Source of the DNA: Plazaster borealis
Taxonomy: Eukaryota > Echinodermata > Asteroidea > Forcipulatida > Labidiasteridae
Reading direction: 5' to 3'
Length of the DNA stretch: 64,000 nucleotides
NCBI GenBank assembly: GCA_021014325.1
Contig: CM037460.1
Location: forward strand, 16,907,486 to 16,971,485
Position numbers and translations under genes: made by a program. Positions 36,279 through 47,670 of the stretch are shown here, one piece after another. Below the pieces are notes generated by a model that did no database searches, was not told where the DNA came from, and worked only from the letters and a program-made list of their open reading frames with translations. Numbering within the stretch: the stretch's first letter is position 1; the number at the start of each line of letters is the position of its first letter.

Positions 36279-37038
36279 GTAGGTCGTAAAACCTGGGCTA
36301 GTCTGCGCATGGAGGTAGAATTTTTTTTAAGTCTTAAATAGCCAACTTGTGTGGGTCAAAATGACCCTCGCAGACTCGATTTTTGCGTTCCAACAGAGGG
36401 TTATTTTAACACTGTTGGATTAGTAAATTATCCCGCTACAGAAAATTAATGTTACATTGCTACAAAAGTCATCATAATTCGCGTAGGTCTAGGTGTAGGC
36501 CCGAGGATAAAAGAAAACAAATGCATGGTAGAATTGTTTCATTGCCAAAAGTGTATTTTCAGGGAATGGATAATAATTAGCTAGCCTATGGTCGCTCGTT
36601 TTAAACATTTGGACTTAATGAACAAAGTAATTCAGATGCAAAGCAAAGAAATGCACAACTGCTCAATTGAAACAGTTGGGTTAAAAACAACTGTTTATGA
36701 GACAAATCTTCTTCTTTTTTAATTGTTTGACAACAATGTACCATGACTCAAACGTCCAATAACAATGATGATCTGCGATGGCTCGGGTCTGCACTCATCC
36801 ACTTTGATACGAGTAAAGGTCAAGATCTTGTTTGCCTTATTAATTCACATTATTATTGTGCAACACGTACAGAAGTCAACTACTACAGTCTATGGCGACC
36901 AACATGGAAAACAAACCACAATTGGTCAATGCGGAGACGCATGAGTTATGCCTATATGTAACTTTTAAATGTTTGTTTATATTAGCCCCTCAACCCAATA
37001 AAAACCTTTATAGCCTACAATGAATACTTTTCAAACAG

Positions 37039-37223
37039 AGCAGCATCCATCTGGGATTTGTGGAGCAAACCAGGCATGTTGTAGATGAAAAACAAAGACT
37101 GGGGGTAGACCGAGACCAATTCAAATATTACACTGAAACTAAGAACAACATCATCTGCGTCTATAGGTTACAAAAAATACCACAATCTGATTTCAAAAAT
37201 CCCATGGCACTTTTTGGGGATTA
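37039..37223 (+). other. Coding-like open stretch, unrecognised
   Basis: After a TTTTCAAACAG acceptor-like site the frame reads SSIHLGFVEQTRHVVDEKQR, LGVDRDQFKYYTETKNNII, CVYRLQKIPQSDFKNPM, then stops. The mixed charged and aromatic composition looks like protein and unlike the surrounding repeats. No domain recognised. Confidence 0.22.
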
Positions 37224-38030
37224 AATATAGTTTAAGGCAGGGACACGAAATTGGGGGTGGGGTGGGGATGGGGGGCAGGGATATAAATTTACCCCCCCCT
37301 CTCCGCAACACCCCTTCACCCCATTTGGTTACGCCGGGGGTGGATGTACCAGATTCAAATCCCACCCTGAACACAATTTTACTAATTGACCAGCATGATT
37401 GATTGCGACAATAGAAGACAAAGTTCAATTAAAAAGCACCTTAGATTCTTTTTTAAGAAAAAATAATAATTTTCTGAATTTCAATTCTTACAGTTTTTTT
37501 CTGATGAAACACACCCCACCCCACAGCCGTGTGGCACCTAAATGTAACCTGAGCCCTAAATATCGCCCGACCTAAATGTAGCCCCAAACCTGTACCTAAT
37601 TGGGGAGGGGAGGGGCATGTACGTTAATTAACTTCCGTTAATTGATTTCCTTTCTTTTTAGTTCTTAAAAAAGATGTTAGGCACCTAAAAAGCCTTAAAA
37701 ACAACTTTTCGCATTTCATTCCCACCCCCCGAAAAAAACCCACATTTCTATTTAGTAATATTTCCAAAAAATCGCTAAACACCCTCCATAAAATTGCCGT
37801 GTTGTCCCAGGATATGGGTGATTTCCGATGTGGCTATTTTGTACACGGCCTATTGAGCGAGTTGAACCCGCTACATGGGCATATTCTTAGACGCGGAGTC
37901 CCCATACACTGTGCATAAGCAATGGGTACAGGAAATATGACCATACACCAGCGTATATTTGTTTTACACCGCAGCGAGGGGTTTTGTACTGTAACACTGT
38001 CAATTCCGTCTTGAGATAGGAGACTAGGTC

Positions 38031-38143
38031 TAACCCTAAACCCTAACCCTAGCCCTAACCCTAACCCTAACCCTGACCCTAACCCTGACCCTAACCCTAA
38101 CCCTAACCCTAACCCTAACCCTGACCCTAACCCTAAACCTAAA
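38031..38143. repeat. Interstitial telomere-like (CCCTAA)n
   Basis: About 110 bp of CCCTAA with several CCCTGA and other single-base variants, equivalent to the animal TTAGGG telomere repeat. Unique sequence on both sides shows it is internal. Confidence 0.92.
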
Positions 38144-38624
38144 CTTTTATAGGCATAAATGTTTGTAGTGTCATCTCAAGACAGGAATTGGCAGTATTAC
38201 AGTACAAACCCCTCGCTGCGGTGTAAAATAAAAAAATGCATCCCGGATCAGCCACGGCACGCTGCACAGTGCATGCACTGTGCACAAAGCAATGGGTACA
38301 GGAATATACCCATATCCCGGATCAACCACGGCGCAGTGCTCTATACACAATGCAATGGTGGGTACAGGAATGAATATAAGGCATATCACGGATCAACTAC
38401 GGCGCAGTGCACATGGGTACAGGAATATGGCCATATCACGGGTCCACAGCACCGCGACGTTGATAAAAGTTGGGATAGGATGTGTTACACATCCAAGATT
38501 TGAGCGTCATGCCGAACACCTTGTTTTTGTTTAACAACAATTTAAGTCTAGTTCTACATGTTTTTGTTTGAAACGAGTCAAACAACTCGCCTTAACATTC
38601 ATTGTAGCTATCATTACAATCATT

Positions 38625-39020
38625 AGCTAGGTTGGGCAACGTTTAGGTACATGTTTGGGGCTACATCTAGGTCGGGCGACATTTAGATACACGTTTGGGG
38701 CTACATTTAGGTCGGGCGACATTTAGGTACATGTTTGGGGCTACATTTAGGTCGGGCGACATTTAGGTACAGGTTTGGGGCTACATTTAGGTCGGGGCGA
38801 CATTTAGGTACATGTTTGGGGCTACATGTAGTTTCGGGGAGACATTTAGGTACAGGTTTGGGGCTACATTTAGGTCGGGGCGACATTGTTTAGGTACATG
38901 TTTGGGGCTACCTTTAGGTCGGGCGACATTTAGGTACAGGTTTGGGGCTACATTTAGGTCGGGGCGACATTTAGGTACAGGTTTGGGGCTACATTTAGGT
39001 TGGGCGACATTTAAGGCTCG
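38625..39020 (+). repeat. Minisatellite, about 40-bp unit
   Basis: About nine copies of a unit containing GTTTGGGGCTACATTTAGG and TCGGGCGACATTTAGGTAC, with small variants. The same unit, inverted, occurs at 37526-37600 and 51690-51875. Confidence 0.9.
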
Positions 39021-39415
39021 GACATTTAAGACTGAGGGAGAATGATGATCGAGGCTAATTTCAGATCAAGTTAGATCTGGTAATTTTGCTCTGACGATCA
39101 TTTCCCGTGCAATTTATTATTTTCATAAAGCAATGTAATTAGGTGGATTCGGAAATAATTATTTCCGAAATTGTGTTATTGCTCTGAATTAGGGGCCAGA
39201 ATTTCTTGATTGCCCATGATATATCCTGGTGGAATAGTGCCGGGCTGTAGGCTGTTTTGGGTTTTGGAATTTTGCTTTGCTTCCGATTTCTTTTGAATTA
39301 TCCGTTCACGATGTGAAACTCTTTGTATCTGCGTGTTCGCTTCATCGTGGGTTTATCCTCTTGCGATTTGTTTTTGAAAATCTCAATTTTTTCGGTTAAA
39401 TCCTTGTTAACAAAT

Positions 39416-39870
39416 TTAACATCTATTAAACAAATCCTTGTTGTTTGTGTTTCTTGCAAAACGGAAGGTTTCCTTGTAAATGAATGCGCTGAACACGTAG
39501 GGGATGATTTGTGTGGGCATATTACCTTTGAATATCGTCAAATCAAGATAGTTGATTGAGCAGGTTGAGGTCTCTAAAGTGAATTTGAGGGTGGGGTGCA
39601 TTTGATTCATGGTAATTACTAGATTTTTGAAATCTTCAATGTTGCTACCATAGATTGGGAGAATGTCATCTCTATAGCGCCACCAAGTGAAAATGATTGT
39701 GTTCAGCTTGATGGGGAATTTGATTTTCGAGATCATGGAGGGTTATGTCACATATTTCTGGGCTGGCTGTGGAGCCAATAAATTCATCCGACTTTCTGTA
39801 GGAGATGTTTATTTCCAAATTGGAAGCAATTTCTTCCAATTATGAGTTCTAGAAGAAGAGTTCGGATGCG
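39416..39870 (-). pseudogene. Penelope-like element reverse transcriptase fragment
   Basis: On the minus strand, in three frames and in order: ELIIGRNCFQFGNKHLLQKV, then EFIGSTASPEICDITLHDLE, then WRYRDDILPIYGSNIEDF, LKFTLETSTCSINYLDLTI. These match consecutive reverse-transcriptase blocks of Penelope-like elements (N-x-F-x-F, GSPxSP, RYxDDI, FTxExS...INFLDLxI). Two frame shifts show it is dead. Endonuclease and termini were not identified. Confidence 0.6.
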
Positions 39871-41355
39871 TGAGGAGTGCGGTTTGTCAATAGTTAGTAT
39901 ATTGGTGGTTGTTTCGGTCGTGAGCCGCTCGCAAATACAAAATTGATTGCCTCTGTTTGGCGGACATAAGTGTAGGCCTACATTGAAACAACATCAATAC
40001 TGGTAATTTAAGTACATCTTGTGGAAATGAACAATGACACCATTTGTACTGGTGTTAGGAAGAAAGTATCTCTTTAATTGGAAATCAATGGTAAACAAAA
40101 ATGCCGGAAAGTGGCAAAATCACTTATTGTTAATGTTAGCAATTGCTGTAGAGAAACGAAGCAAATCATGTACTTAATCTCTCTGGATTCATACTTGTAT
40201 TCATAGTTGCATTCTGTACAGTATATGAAAATTTGAGCCATTTAGGATATTTAAATTACAAAATGGTTAGTGCCGTAATGTAGTTGATAATACGGAGCGT
40301 CCCATCCTTGTCGTTCAATGACTCATTGTTGATGGCTATCTTGCAAAAACTCCGTTGGCTAGCTAACCAATCAGTGAATTTGAAAAGACACGGTCGTCTA
40401 GTTTTTGAGAAGTACGGTCCGACTGGCGGTCTGCAACCTATAGACCGGAAACACATTTTCCTTAATTACTCGTTCTTTTTTTTTGCAAAAACCGGTGGAA
40501 CCCTTTGCGTTCTATCCTCAGACACCCCCGATTGACATGGCCTATAACCCTTTAGGCAGTATGAATCCCCGAATTTCCAGTTATAAAACACTTTTTTAAA
40601 TAGGTTTATTAAGATTTGCCTCATTACTTTAGAAAACAGTCGGTGTGCATGATTTGTTACCAAAGGCAGGGCAAGATTTTAAAAATATATACATTGTATA
40701 TATTGATTTGTTTTACTAAACTATCTCTACAACGTTTGGAAAAGTTATTAGCTTTCTTGAAAAAAAAGTATGAAATCAACATTGCAAAGTACACGTTTTC
40801 CCAGCGTACTACGCTGCCGTAGCCTGAGGCATTCATTAACAGTATAATTATGGCATTGCATGGTCGAAACCACACAATTGACGTTTTTGGCAAACTTTGT
40901 CTGGTGTGCAAATGTGACTGGATCACCAGTTTGCTGAATTTTTCGGAGCTTGGTTCGGAGTGTGTTTCTGACAAATAATATGGTGTGGATGTATTTACTT
41001 TCCCCAAACCAATGCTATATTCCTTTAAAGTGTCACAAGAGCGATTTTTTTTGAGGTTCCCTTTTCCAATAAAACTGTAGAATGATACTTCATTATGTCA
41101 CATAAAAAAAATTATAAAAATTGGTCATTTTTGTCATGCCTAAACAACGATTTTTAAAGCCCCATTTTTTGCACTCGCCACTCCGAATCGCGAAAAGAGC
41201 CTCTGTGCCTCCCCATTCCGCGCCCAACTGCGTGACGTCACCGGGTGGATTGGTCTGTTTTGTTGACACGCACTAACAGCGTCCCACACTGCGTGAACGA
41301 AGCAATTATTTTTCCTGCGCTCAAGCTTGTTTCGCGAATTCTCGCCCAAATTTCA

Positions 41356-41596
41356 CCATTGCTGAAAGGAAGATAACAGTGTAACCGAGGAAGTCGTTCA
41401 TGGTGACAGTAGCGACAGTGGCAGAATTCTGCTAGTGATTCCAGCAGTTTCAGTTCGCCAGATGACAAAGTCGAAGACCAGGATGAGGAAATCCGTGGTG
41501 CAGCCGGTTCGAGCCACTCGCTCGGGTAGGCCAAGGTGGAGATGACGACGAAGTCGACCCTGAACAGGACACAATCGGCTTTTAAACACCGACATG
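41356..41596 (+). pseudogene. P2X7-ballast-like gene remnant, exon 1
   Basis: Plus-strand acidic coding sequence split over several frames: DNSVTEEVVHGDSSDSG, then DSSSFSSPDDKVEDQDEE in a second frame, GDDDEVDPEQDTIGF in a third, and NRLLNTDM before a GTGAGT donor. Invertebrate proteins carrying the P2X7 intracellular (ballast) domain typically have an acidic Ser-rich start and an R-L-x-N-T-D-W-C sequence entering the domain. NRLLNTDM followed by CSCGHC in the next exon fits this. At least two frame shifts and no good ATG show it is broken. Confidence 0.5.
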
Positions 41597-42447
41597 GTGA
41601 GTTGTTTATCAAGATAAAAGGGGATCATAATACACCTGTACACAACTGGTCTATATTTATACGTGAAATGTTTCTCATTGCCCGGTACGGTGAATATGAA
41701 GTTCGCCGATTGACTACGACTATTTTGTACAATAATTGTGTACATGTACATGTACATGTACATACATATTGCCATGCATATTTCCAAAACAGGGACTACA
41801 GTGTGTGTTGTACATGTATGTACAATTTACTCGTACATGTACATGTAAGTAGATAGTCGTGTACAGAGAGAACATGTACAATAAGTCTAGTTGTGAATTG
41901 TATATGGTTCATGTTTGTGTAATTCCTTTACCTATTAAAACAATTTTTTTTTTTTTGAAATAAAAGAGATGGAGAAAATATGTTTTGAGTTGGGTTGGAT
42001 GTGGTGGACCTAGAGTGATGTCTAATAAATTGTCAGGGTTCATTCAAAAATCAAACATGGTTCTAATGTCATTAATCCAGGTTGGTATTTCAATCCCGGA
42101 TTGTGCGAAAAAAAACTTGTCTATCCTGAATTACCTTTAATCTCACCCAGCATTCTTAACCAGTTCGATATTTAAATTTAGTGCACGCTACCCCATTGGT
42201 AAGTTCAACAAAAACAGTAATTTCGAATAAATGTTGTGACACACTCATACACCCCAACAAAATTAAAAAAGGGAACCCCCCCCCCAAAGAAAAAATAAAT
42301 AAAGATAATAATAAATCAAATAATAATAACATGAAAATAAATAAATAAATAGAAAGACAAAAAAGACACTAGACTATACACTAGACTGAAAGACAACGTT
42401 AAATTAATTGTTTCCGCTCCACCCCCCCCCCCCCAAATTATTTTCAG

Positions 42448-42677
42448 GTGTAGTTGTGGACATTGCGTCATGGAACCTGTCATATCAAACTGCATTTGCT
42501 GTAAAGAGTTTTATTAGCACAAAAATGACAGATTTGGGGATTGACCTGAATCTTCCGGACCAATGTTTCAGCCAGCATGAATGGTTTGAAGCGTGCTGCT
42601 CCAGCAGTTCTCCAGACAGCACATTTGCAGTACCAAGCTCAATATGGGAGAAGGGGTGTACAGGGAACGGTTGACCA
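42448..42677 (+). pseudogene. P2X7-ballast-like gene remnant, exon 2
   Basis: The exon begins after TTTTCAG. One frame gives CSCGHCVMEPVISNCICCKE followed by stops. A second frame gives KMTDLGIDLNLPDQCFSQ and HEWFEACCSSSSPDS. A third gives LQTAHLQYQAQYGRRGVQG up to the donor CA/GTAAGT. In order these match the family pattern: a Cys cluster CxCxxC, a CC pair, a C-x3-HxxFxAxC segment, then a Tyr/Gln-rich helix. In the P2X7 ballast such cysteines bind a zinc pair. The two frame changes and two stops make this a pseudogene or an old decayed copy. Confidence 0.6.
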
Positions 42678-43089
42678 GTAAGTAGTGTTTCAAGACAAAA
42701 GTGAATTTATATTTAAAACTTTGAGCTGTTTAATATTACCCATATTGTACATTGAAATAAAGTTCAACAAAAGACATTGTTTTTTTGTCATTCCACCTGC
42801 ACATAGTTAAAGTACACTCATGTACACTGCACATTAAATAGAACATAGAATCAGATAAGAAAAAACCCATTACACAACTGAACTCGACAGAAACTTACAA
42901 CTTTCCTTTTTCCATTTTAGAATTATATTGTTTGTACAGTGTATATGGTCAACAAGATTACATGTAACAGTACAAGGCAGATCTGTTATAATAAACAGCT
43001 ATACTTTATACTGTATGAACTAGTAAATTCACAAGTTTCCTCACTTAGTACTTATTTGTTCCATTTATTAATTTCTCATTTATCTCCAG

Positions 43090-43255
43090 GAAATATCAAC
43101 AAGTGGCTTATCGTCAAGTCGTAAGATGGTGTTGGGGATATTTGGGAAGATTCAACCGGGTTCAACTCCCATCCTGTGTAATGAATACTATCCGACGGAC
43201 ATACCCAAACCCAGATGGTACATACAAAGGCTTCAGCTATTCCGAACTGGATTAA
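43090..43255 (+). pseudogene. P2X7-ballast-like gene remnant, exon 3 with stop
   Basis: The clean in-frame exon after CTCCAG joins exon 2 in phase 2 (D-Q-K-Y). It reads KYQQVAYRQVVRWCWGYLG, RFNRVQLPSCVMNTIRRTYP and NPDGTYKGFSYSELD before TAA. AYRQxxRWCWGxLGxxxRVxxPSCxxxxIRxxFPxxxGxYxGF is the hallmark C-terminus of the P2X7 intracellular domain family, known in many invertebrate proteins without any channel part. This exon alone is intact. It lies inside a TTAA-flanked element (41029-46651). Confidence 0.78.
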
Positions 43256-43326
43256 CATTCTTTTTTTGTGTCTGCACTTTTCATGTACATTACAATATAT
43301 ATATTTGATGTTTAATTTCACTTTAG

Positions 43327-43510
43327 ATATGGACATGCTGATTTGAAGAAAAAAAATAAAGGAACTGCCAAGCTAACAGAAAATTGCAAGAAGGCAGTGT
43401 TTTCACATTTTTATGGCACTATAAAGGAAGAGATATTGCATGCCTTTATTGACAATCAAACTCGTAAGAGTGAAATTCCACAGTACACATGCTGCCTATT
43501 AAGGAAATAA
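43327..43510 (+). other. Coding-like open stretch, unrecognised
   Basis: After a CACTTTAG acceptor-like site the frame reads GHADLKKKNKGTAKLTENC, KKAVFSHFYGTIKEEILHA and FIDNQTRKSEIPQYTCCLL before a stop. The composition (Lys-rich helix, Cys pair) looks like protein. It lies just after the P2X7-like stop in the same element, so it may be a transposase fragment or another exon. No family recognised. Confidence 0.25.
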
Positions 43511-44799
43511 CAATACATGTACATTGACAATAAACATGATGAAGAATTTGTGATAAATTTATTTATCATAATAGTTGTGTGTAAGTAAACACAGGAAATT
43601 GTTGGGCTGTTTTTTCTTGCTTTGTTAAGAATTATTCCCTGTGTAACATTTTCTAAACTTTCATTATTCATCATGAAACAGACTGTGGTGCATTGTGATC
43701 ATATCATATCGTTAGTCGTTACACCCCTACTTGGTATGGAATTTAATCAAACAGCATGTTGTTTACAGAGGTAGCAATTAACTTGAATTTGTGGTAGCCC
43801 ACAGGGCTAGTCATGTCCACATTTTGTAATTACATGTGTCCTGCACAAAAAGTGTTTTATTTTCAAGATTTACATATTTAAATTATTGAAATACACCACA
43901 GAATTTGTTAGTTATGAATTTCGAAAGAAAAATTGACTATAGGAGGACTTCAAAAACAACAAATCAGTAGACCGAGAAACAAAAGTTGTTGAGCATTATC
44001 ATGTCCTTCCTGAGATACTGAATTTTTTTGCATTATTATAATGCATTTTATTCACTAGTCCATTGGCCTACCAAATGCCCATCAGCTGCTGGTTATGCTC
44101 ATAAAACCATTAGCCTATGGCTAGAAGTATATTGTCACTTTTGACCCATGTGTTTTGATTTTTTTAATAAAAATGTCCACTTGAAAGTAATTTACACCTC
44201 TCATTCATGTACATCTCTGGTACTACCTTTTTGTAACTTGGCATAGTGTTGACACTTTCATGATATTTTTGCAACTTTTTTAATCTAAAAATGACAATTT
44301 ACATCGGTACATGATGTACATTTATACACTACTTCCCTAATAATGTCACACTTCTTATACTTATACTGTACACTGAACTTTATCATACTTTTGATCTTTT
44401 AGCAAATCTTGCTAATAAGCAAACGGTACTTAGAACTTTTGGTTAATGCAGTAAATTTAAAAGCTGTAAAAACTGTTGTAATTTTGGTTTAATTAGTATG
44501 TGATTTTGTATTTGCACACTTTTTTCAACTTTCTGTTACAATATCAACTTCTGATAAATTGAAAGATTAAAATAAACATTTATTCTGGGTCACAGAATAT
44601 ATTTGCTTCATAATTTACATTCCTTTGGCTTGTTATTTTTAGCCTTCTGTAAAACACTGAACTTTCTAGATACCGTATTAGTTGAGACACATTTTTTCTT
44701 TATCCTAAATTCGGATTCAGACTACAATAACAATCATTTCATGTTTTTCAGTAGTTAAAAAGGGGCATTGAGTATGCTCAGTTCAAGATTCCATGCAGC

Positions 44800-45202
44800 C
44801 ATTTTGTTTAAAGGCATGCAGCCAGCCATGCAGACACCGTTCCTGCTGAACTCTGACCGACACCCTCTATTGTGCTGGACTCTCCAATCTGTATCCCATG
44901 TTTCTTGTGTCTCTTTCGACTCAACACTGTTCCTGTTGAACTCTGACCATGACCCTCCATTGTGCTAGACTCCCAAATCTGTGTCTTCCCATGTTTCTTG
45001 TGTCCCTTTCGGCTAGTCGACGTTTCTGTTGAACTCTGACCGTGAACCTCCATTGTGCTTGACTCCCCAATCAGTGTCTTCCCATGTTTCTTGTGTCCCT
45101 TTTGGCTAGTCGACGTTTCATGTACCTCATCCGACAAATGAGCTAGCGTACTCGGTGTAGCAGACGCGGAGGGTCCAGTCGTTTCAGCTGTTCCTTCAGC
45201 AT
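44800..45202 (-). pseudogene. Exon with three 30-residue repeats, probably part of the THAP gene
   Basis: Minus-strand open frame after a TTTTGCTAG acceptor: AEGTAETTGPSASATPSTLA, then repeats of the pattern TSTSxKGHKKHGKTxIGESS followed by TMEVHGQSSTE. The unit recurs three times in protein and DNA (about 90 bp each, 44.84-45.12 kb). It is Ser/Thr/His/Lys-rich and likely disordered. It lies downstream of the THAP-like exon on the same strand, but the phase does not match the readable frame there, so the joined gene is broken or the join is wrong. Confidence 0.35.
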
Positions 45203-45969
45203 CTAGCAAAAGCAGAATAATGCAATCCATTGAGAACAAATTTAAAATTCACCCTTAAACTTTATAACTTGATTTAAATTTATGGTTTGTTTTTTTCTTT
45301 TCTTTGGGGGATTACTTTAGAAAGACACTCAACTGATATTTCACTCATTATGACCAATAAATAATGTTATCTTTCATGAGCAAAGAACGTATCTCATTTG
45401 TCATAATGAATGAAAAAGTGGTGAGTGGATTGAACACCCCTTCCTTTATTTTATTCTGTGTGTGTTATTTCTGTTTTATTTGTTATGGACACATGCAGAT
45501 AGCTTTAAATATTCATCATGTGGTTGTGCTTTTCCTTACCATCCCTGGCCCCATATTAATTGTCAAGTTCATACTGCAGCTGCAGCTACAGCTCATTCAG
45601 AGACTATTGAGAGCTACAGGTAACAATGACGGGATGGAAGAAGCTAGCCACTTCTATTTTACGGAAGGATTAGCATAGTAATTGTTTATTGACAATGTGA
45701 ACACCATGTTTTGCCCGATATCCGGACACCGTTTTACCGATCATCATGATCGATCATTTGATCAAACAATACAGCATAATGCATGACTACCACAAAATAT
45801 ATTTCATAAAAAGGGCCATACAATAATATAACATGTCAAAGCCGCATTTTTTTCAAAAACGGGAAAGAACTTCGGCGGCTCGGCCGACCCGATCATCTAC
45901 GCGGGGAGTCCTCCCCATACTGAATTTTAGTTTTACCTCCCCGGTTTCGCCAAACACTCCCCGACTTAC

Positions 45970-46317
45970 CTGTGTTTGCTCCTTTTTTCCCCTCCGTTTG
46001 GCTCTTTCACTTTCCGGCTTTTCATCTTGCTTCCCTGCAGACCACGTTGTGGCAGTATTAGGGGCCTTCAGTGTGGGAACTGCACACTTTTTCAGGACAA
46101 CGTTTTACGGGCGAATCCAAACTCTTGCTTGGCTTCGCCAATGATTGTTTCCATGCAGTCATCAGTGAAGCATTGAATGAAGTTCGATCGCGTTGATTTA
46201 CAAAACACACCCTCTCCTTCCTAAATTAGCTGAATCTCCCAGCAATTTTAGGAAGCTAAGTACCGGATTTTTATTGGTGTTCCTTGTGCAGCCTCCAACA
46301 ACACACGTTTTTGGCAT
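45970..46317 (-). pseudogene. THAP-domain gene remnant
   Basis: The ATG opens MPKTCVVGGCTRNTNKNP, the start of a THAP (C2CH zinc) DNA-binding domain with C-x4-C. A second frame continues FIQCFTDDCMETIIGEAKQE and FGFARKT; a third reads NVVLKKCAVPTLKAPNT, matching the AVPT-L box that ends THAP domains, then a Lys/Glu-rich tail to a GTAAGT donor. Two frame shifts interrupt it, and the expected C-x2-H ligand pair is not intact (QCF where HF is usual). THAP domains are typical of P-element and Kolobok-type transposases and of host genes derived from them. Confidence 0.65.
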
Positions 46318-47599
46318 TTTTAGAGACCTTCAACCATCAGGACGTGAGCTTCACGGCAGGCCTCTTGCATCCGTCCATGCTCGCACACTGCTGTAGTCAG
46401 TGATTGCGCAATAACATGAGCAACCTAATCCACCTTGCGACGTCATGAATTTTCGAACCAATCAAACGCCCTCAACGGCCAAATGCTCGAAAGTTTCGCC
46501 AATCCCCAATAATGACCAACTTTTTTGATGTGATGTTACACAAAACCTACGAATCCAAATAACTCAAGTAACTCATAAAACAGTAGTCTGATATAATATC
46601 TGCAAGGTGTATAATTGTTTCTGCTTTCCAAATTCTCACTGTAGTGACACTTTAAACGAAACACAAACTTTCAGAATAATTTTGAATAAACCTTGATGCC
46701 ACAGCCTTGGTAGTCTTGCCTTTACAATTTCAGGAGCGAAATGGTGATGACAACAAACTACAAACCATCCTGGTACTAAATTAGACACACACAAACCACT
46801 TAATAAAATTGTTGCCGCGGTTTGCCAGAGAAAAAGTCAAAAGCGTAGGGTCAACTTTTTGGGGATGATGATGTCATCGATGACGTCATAACATTAACGT
46901 TTATCTGGAGAACCACAAATGATAGACACAAGATCATTGCACTATAATGAAATGTCTTGGTGCTTTGTAGAAATCGTACAGAAAGTGTGACCCCATGTTG
47001 AAATTATAAAACCAAAGTATATATTATAACCAAACATGGACAGTCCAACTCAAGACAACTCAAGACAGTCCAACCCTTTGGACTAAACATAAACACTGGT
47101 GTTAAATAACTTCCCATTACCCTCCACTTCACTCCTCTGCCTGATAATTCATTTGTTGTATATATTCTGTAAATAAAGTGTAAATCAACACATTTTTTTC
47201 TGTCAATAATTTGTTTTTTATAAATTTCTTACTATAAATATCTCATGTAGTAACCTTTTTTTCCACAGGTCCCTCACACCTATTTTTAATATCATCCTAC
47301 CTTTGATCTTGCCATTCTTTAATTGACCATTGTTAGTTGCATCATGATGCAACTTGCTCTCCTATCCTACCCTTTCATGTTTCCCTGCATTGTTATCGAA
47401 CAATGCATTTACCACTTTTATGGTCCAGTAATCCATCCTTTCATACTATACATCCTTTGTCCTCACCACTTTACTCCTATTGGTTCATAGCCACCAATTG
47501 TTTCTGAAATAGAAACTTTGATTGGCTATAATTTTCCCGCTTCTTTCTGGATCCTTCCCTTAATCCCTTTCCCCTCTCTTTTTCTATAAATGGATATGT

Positions 47600-47670
47600 A
47601 TTTGTTTGTACTTGTTTTATGCCTCTGAAGAAGGTCCGGTCTGGATCGAAAGCTAAGGCCATCTACCCTA
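47600..47670 (+). mobile_element. Possible Penelope-type terminal signature
   Basis: GCCTCTGAAGAAGGTCCGGT, CTGGATCGAAAGCTAAGGCC. Segments of the form CTGAAGAAGG...GAAAGC often sit at the ends of Penelope-like and related retroelements. Weak support by itself; the RT remnant at 39.4-39.9 kb shows such elements were present. Confidence 0.25.

Larger units (their letters stand above)
37526..39040. mobile_element. Palindromic element with telomere-like core
   Basis: The outer arms are copies of one minisatellite in opposite orientation (37526-37600; 38625-39040). An inner inverted repeat of about 55 bp (37961-38017 and 38173-38228) encloses a (CCCTAA)n tract. Imperfect repeats containing AATGGGTACAGGAATAT lie in between. 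The nested symmetry suggests one mobile unit. No coding content recognised. Confidence 0.5.
41029..46651. mobile_element. 5.6 kb TTAA-flanked DNA transposon, Kolobok-like candidate
   Basis: Both ends start AGTGTCAC and agree at 13 of the first 16 bases (left AGTGTCACAAGAGCGA; right, reversed, AGTGTCACTACAGTGA). Each is flanked by TTAA (41025-41028 and 46652-46655), as expected for a TTAA target duplication. Inside are a THAP-like remnant on the minus strand and a P2X7-ballast-like remnant on the plus strand, pointing toward each other. TTAA duplication plus THAP suggests the Kolobok superfamily; piggyBac also uses TTAA but has no THAP domain. No intact transposase core was seen. Confidence 0.6.

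Noticed and set aside
38031..38143. True chromosome end
   Set aside because: Unique sequence and repeats continue on both sides, and the tract is only about 110 bp with variants.
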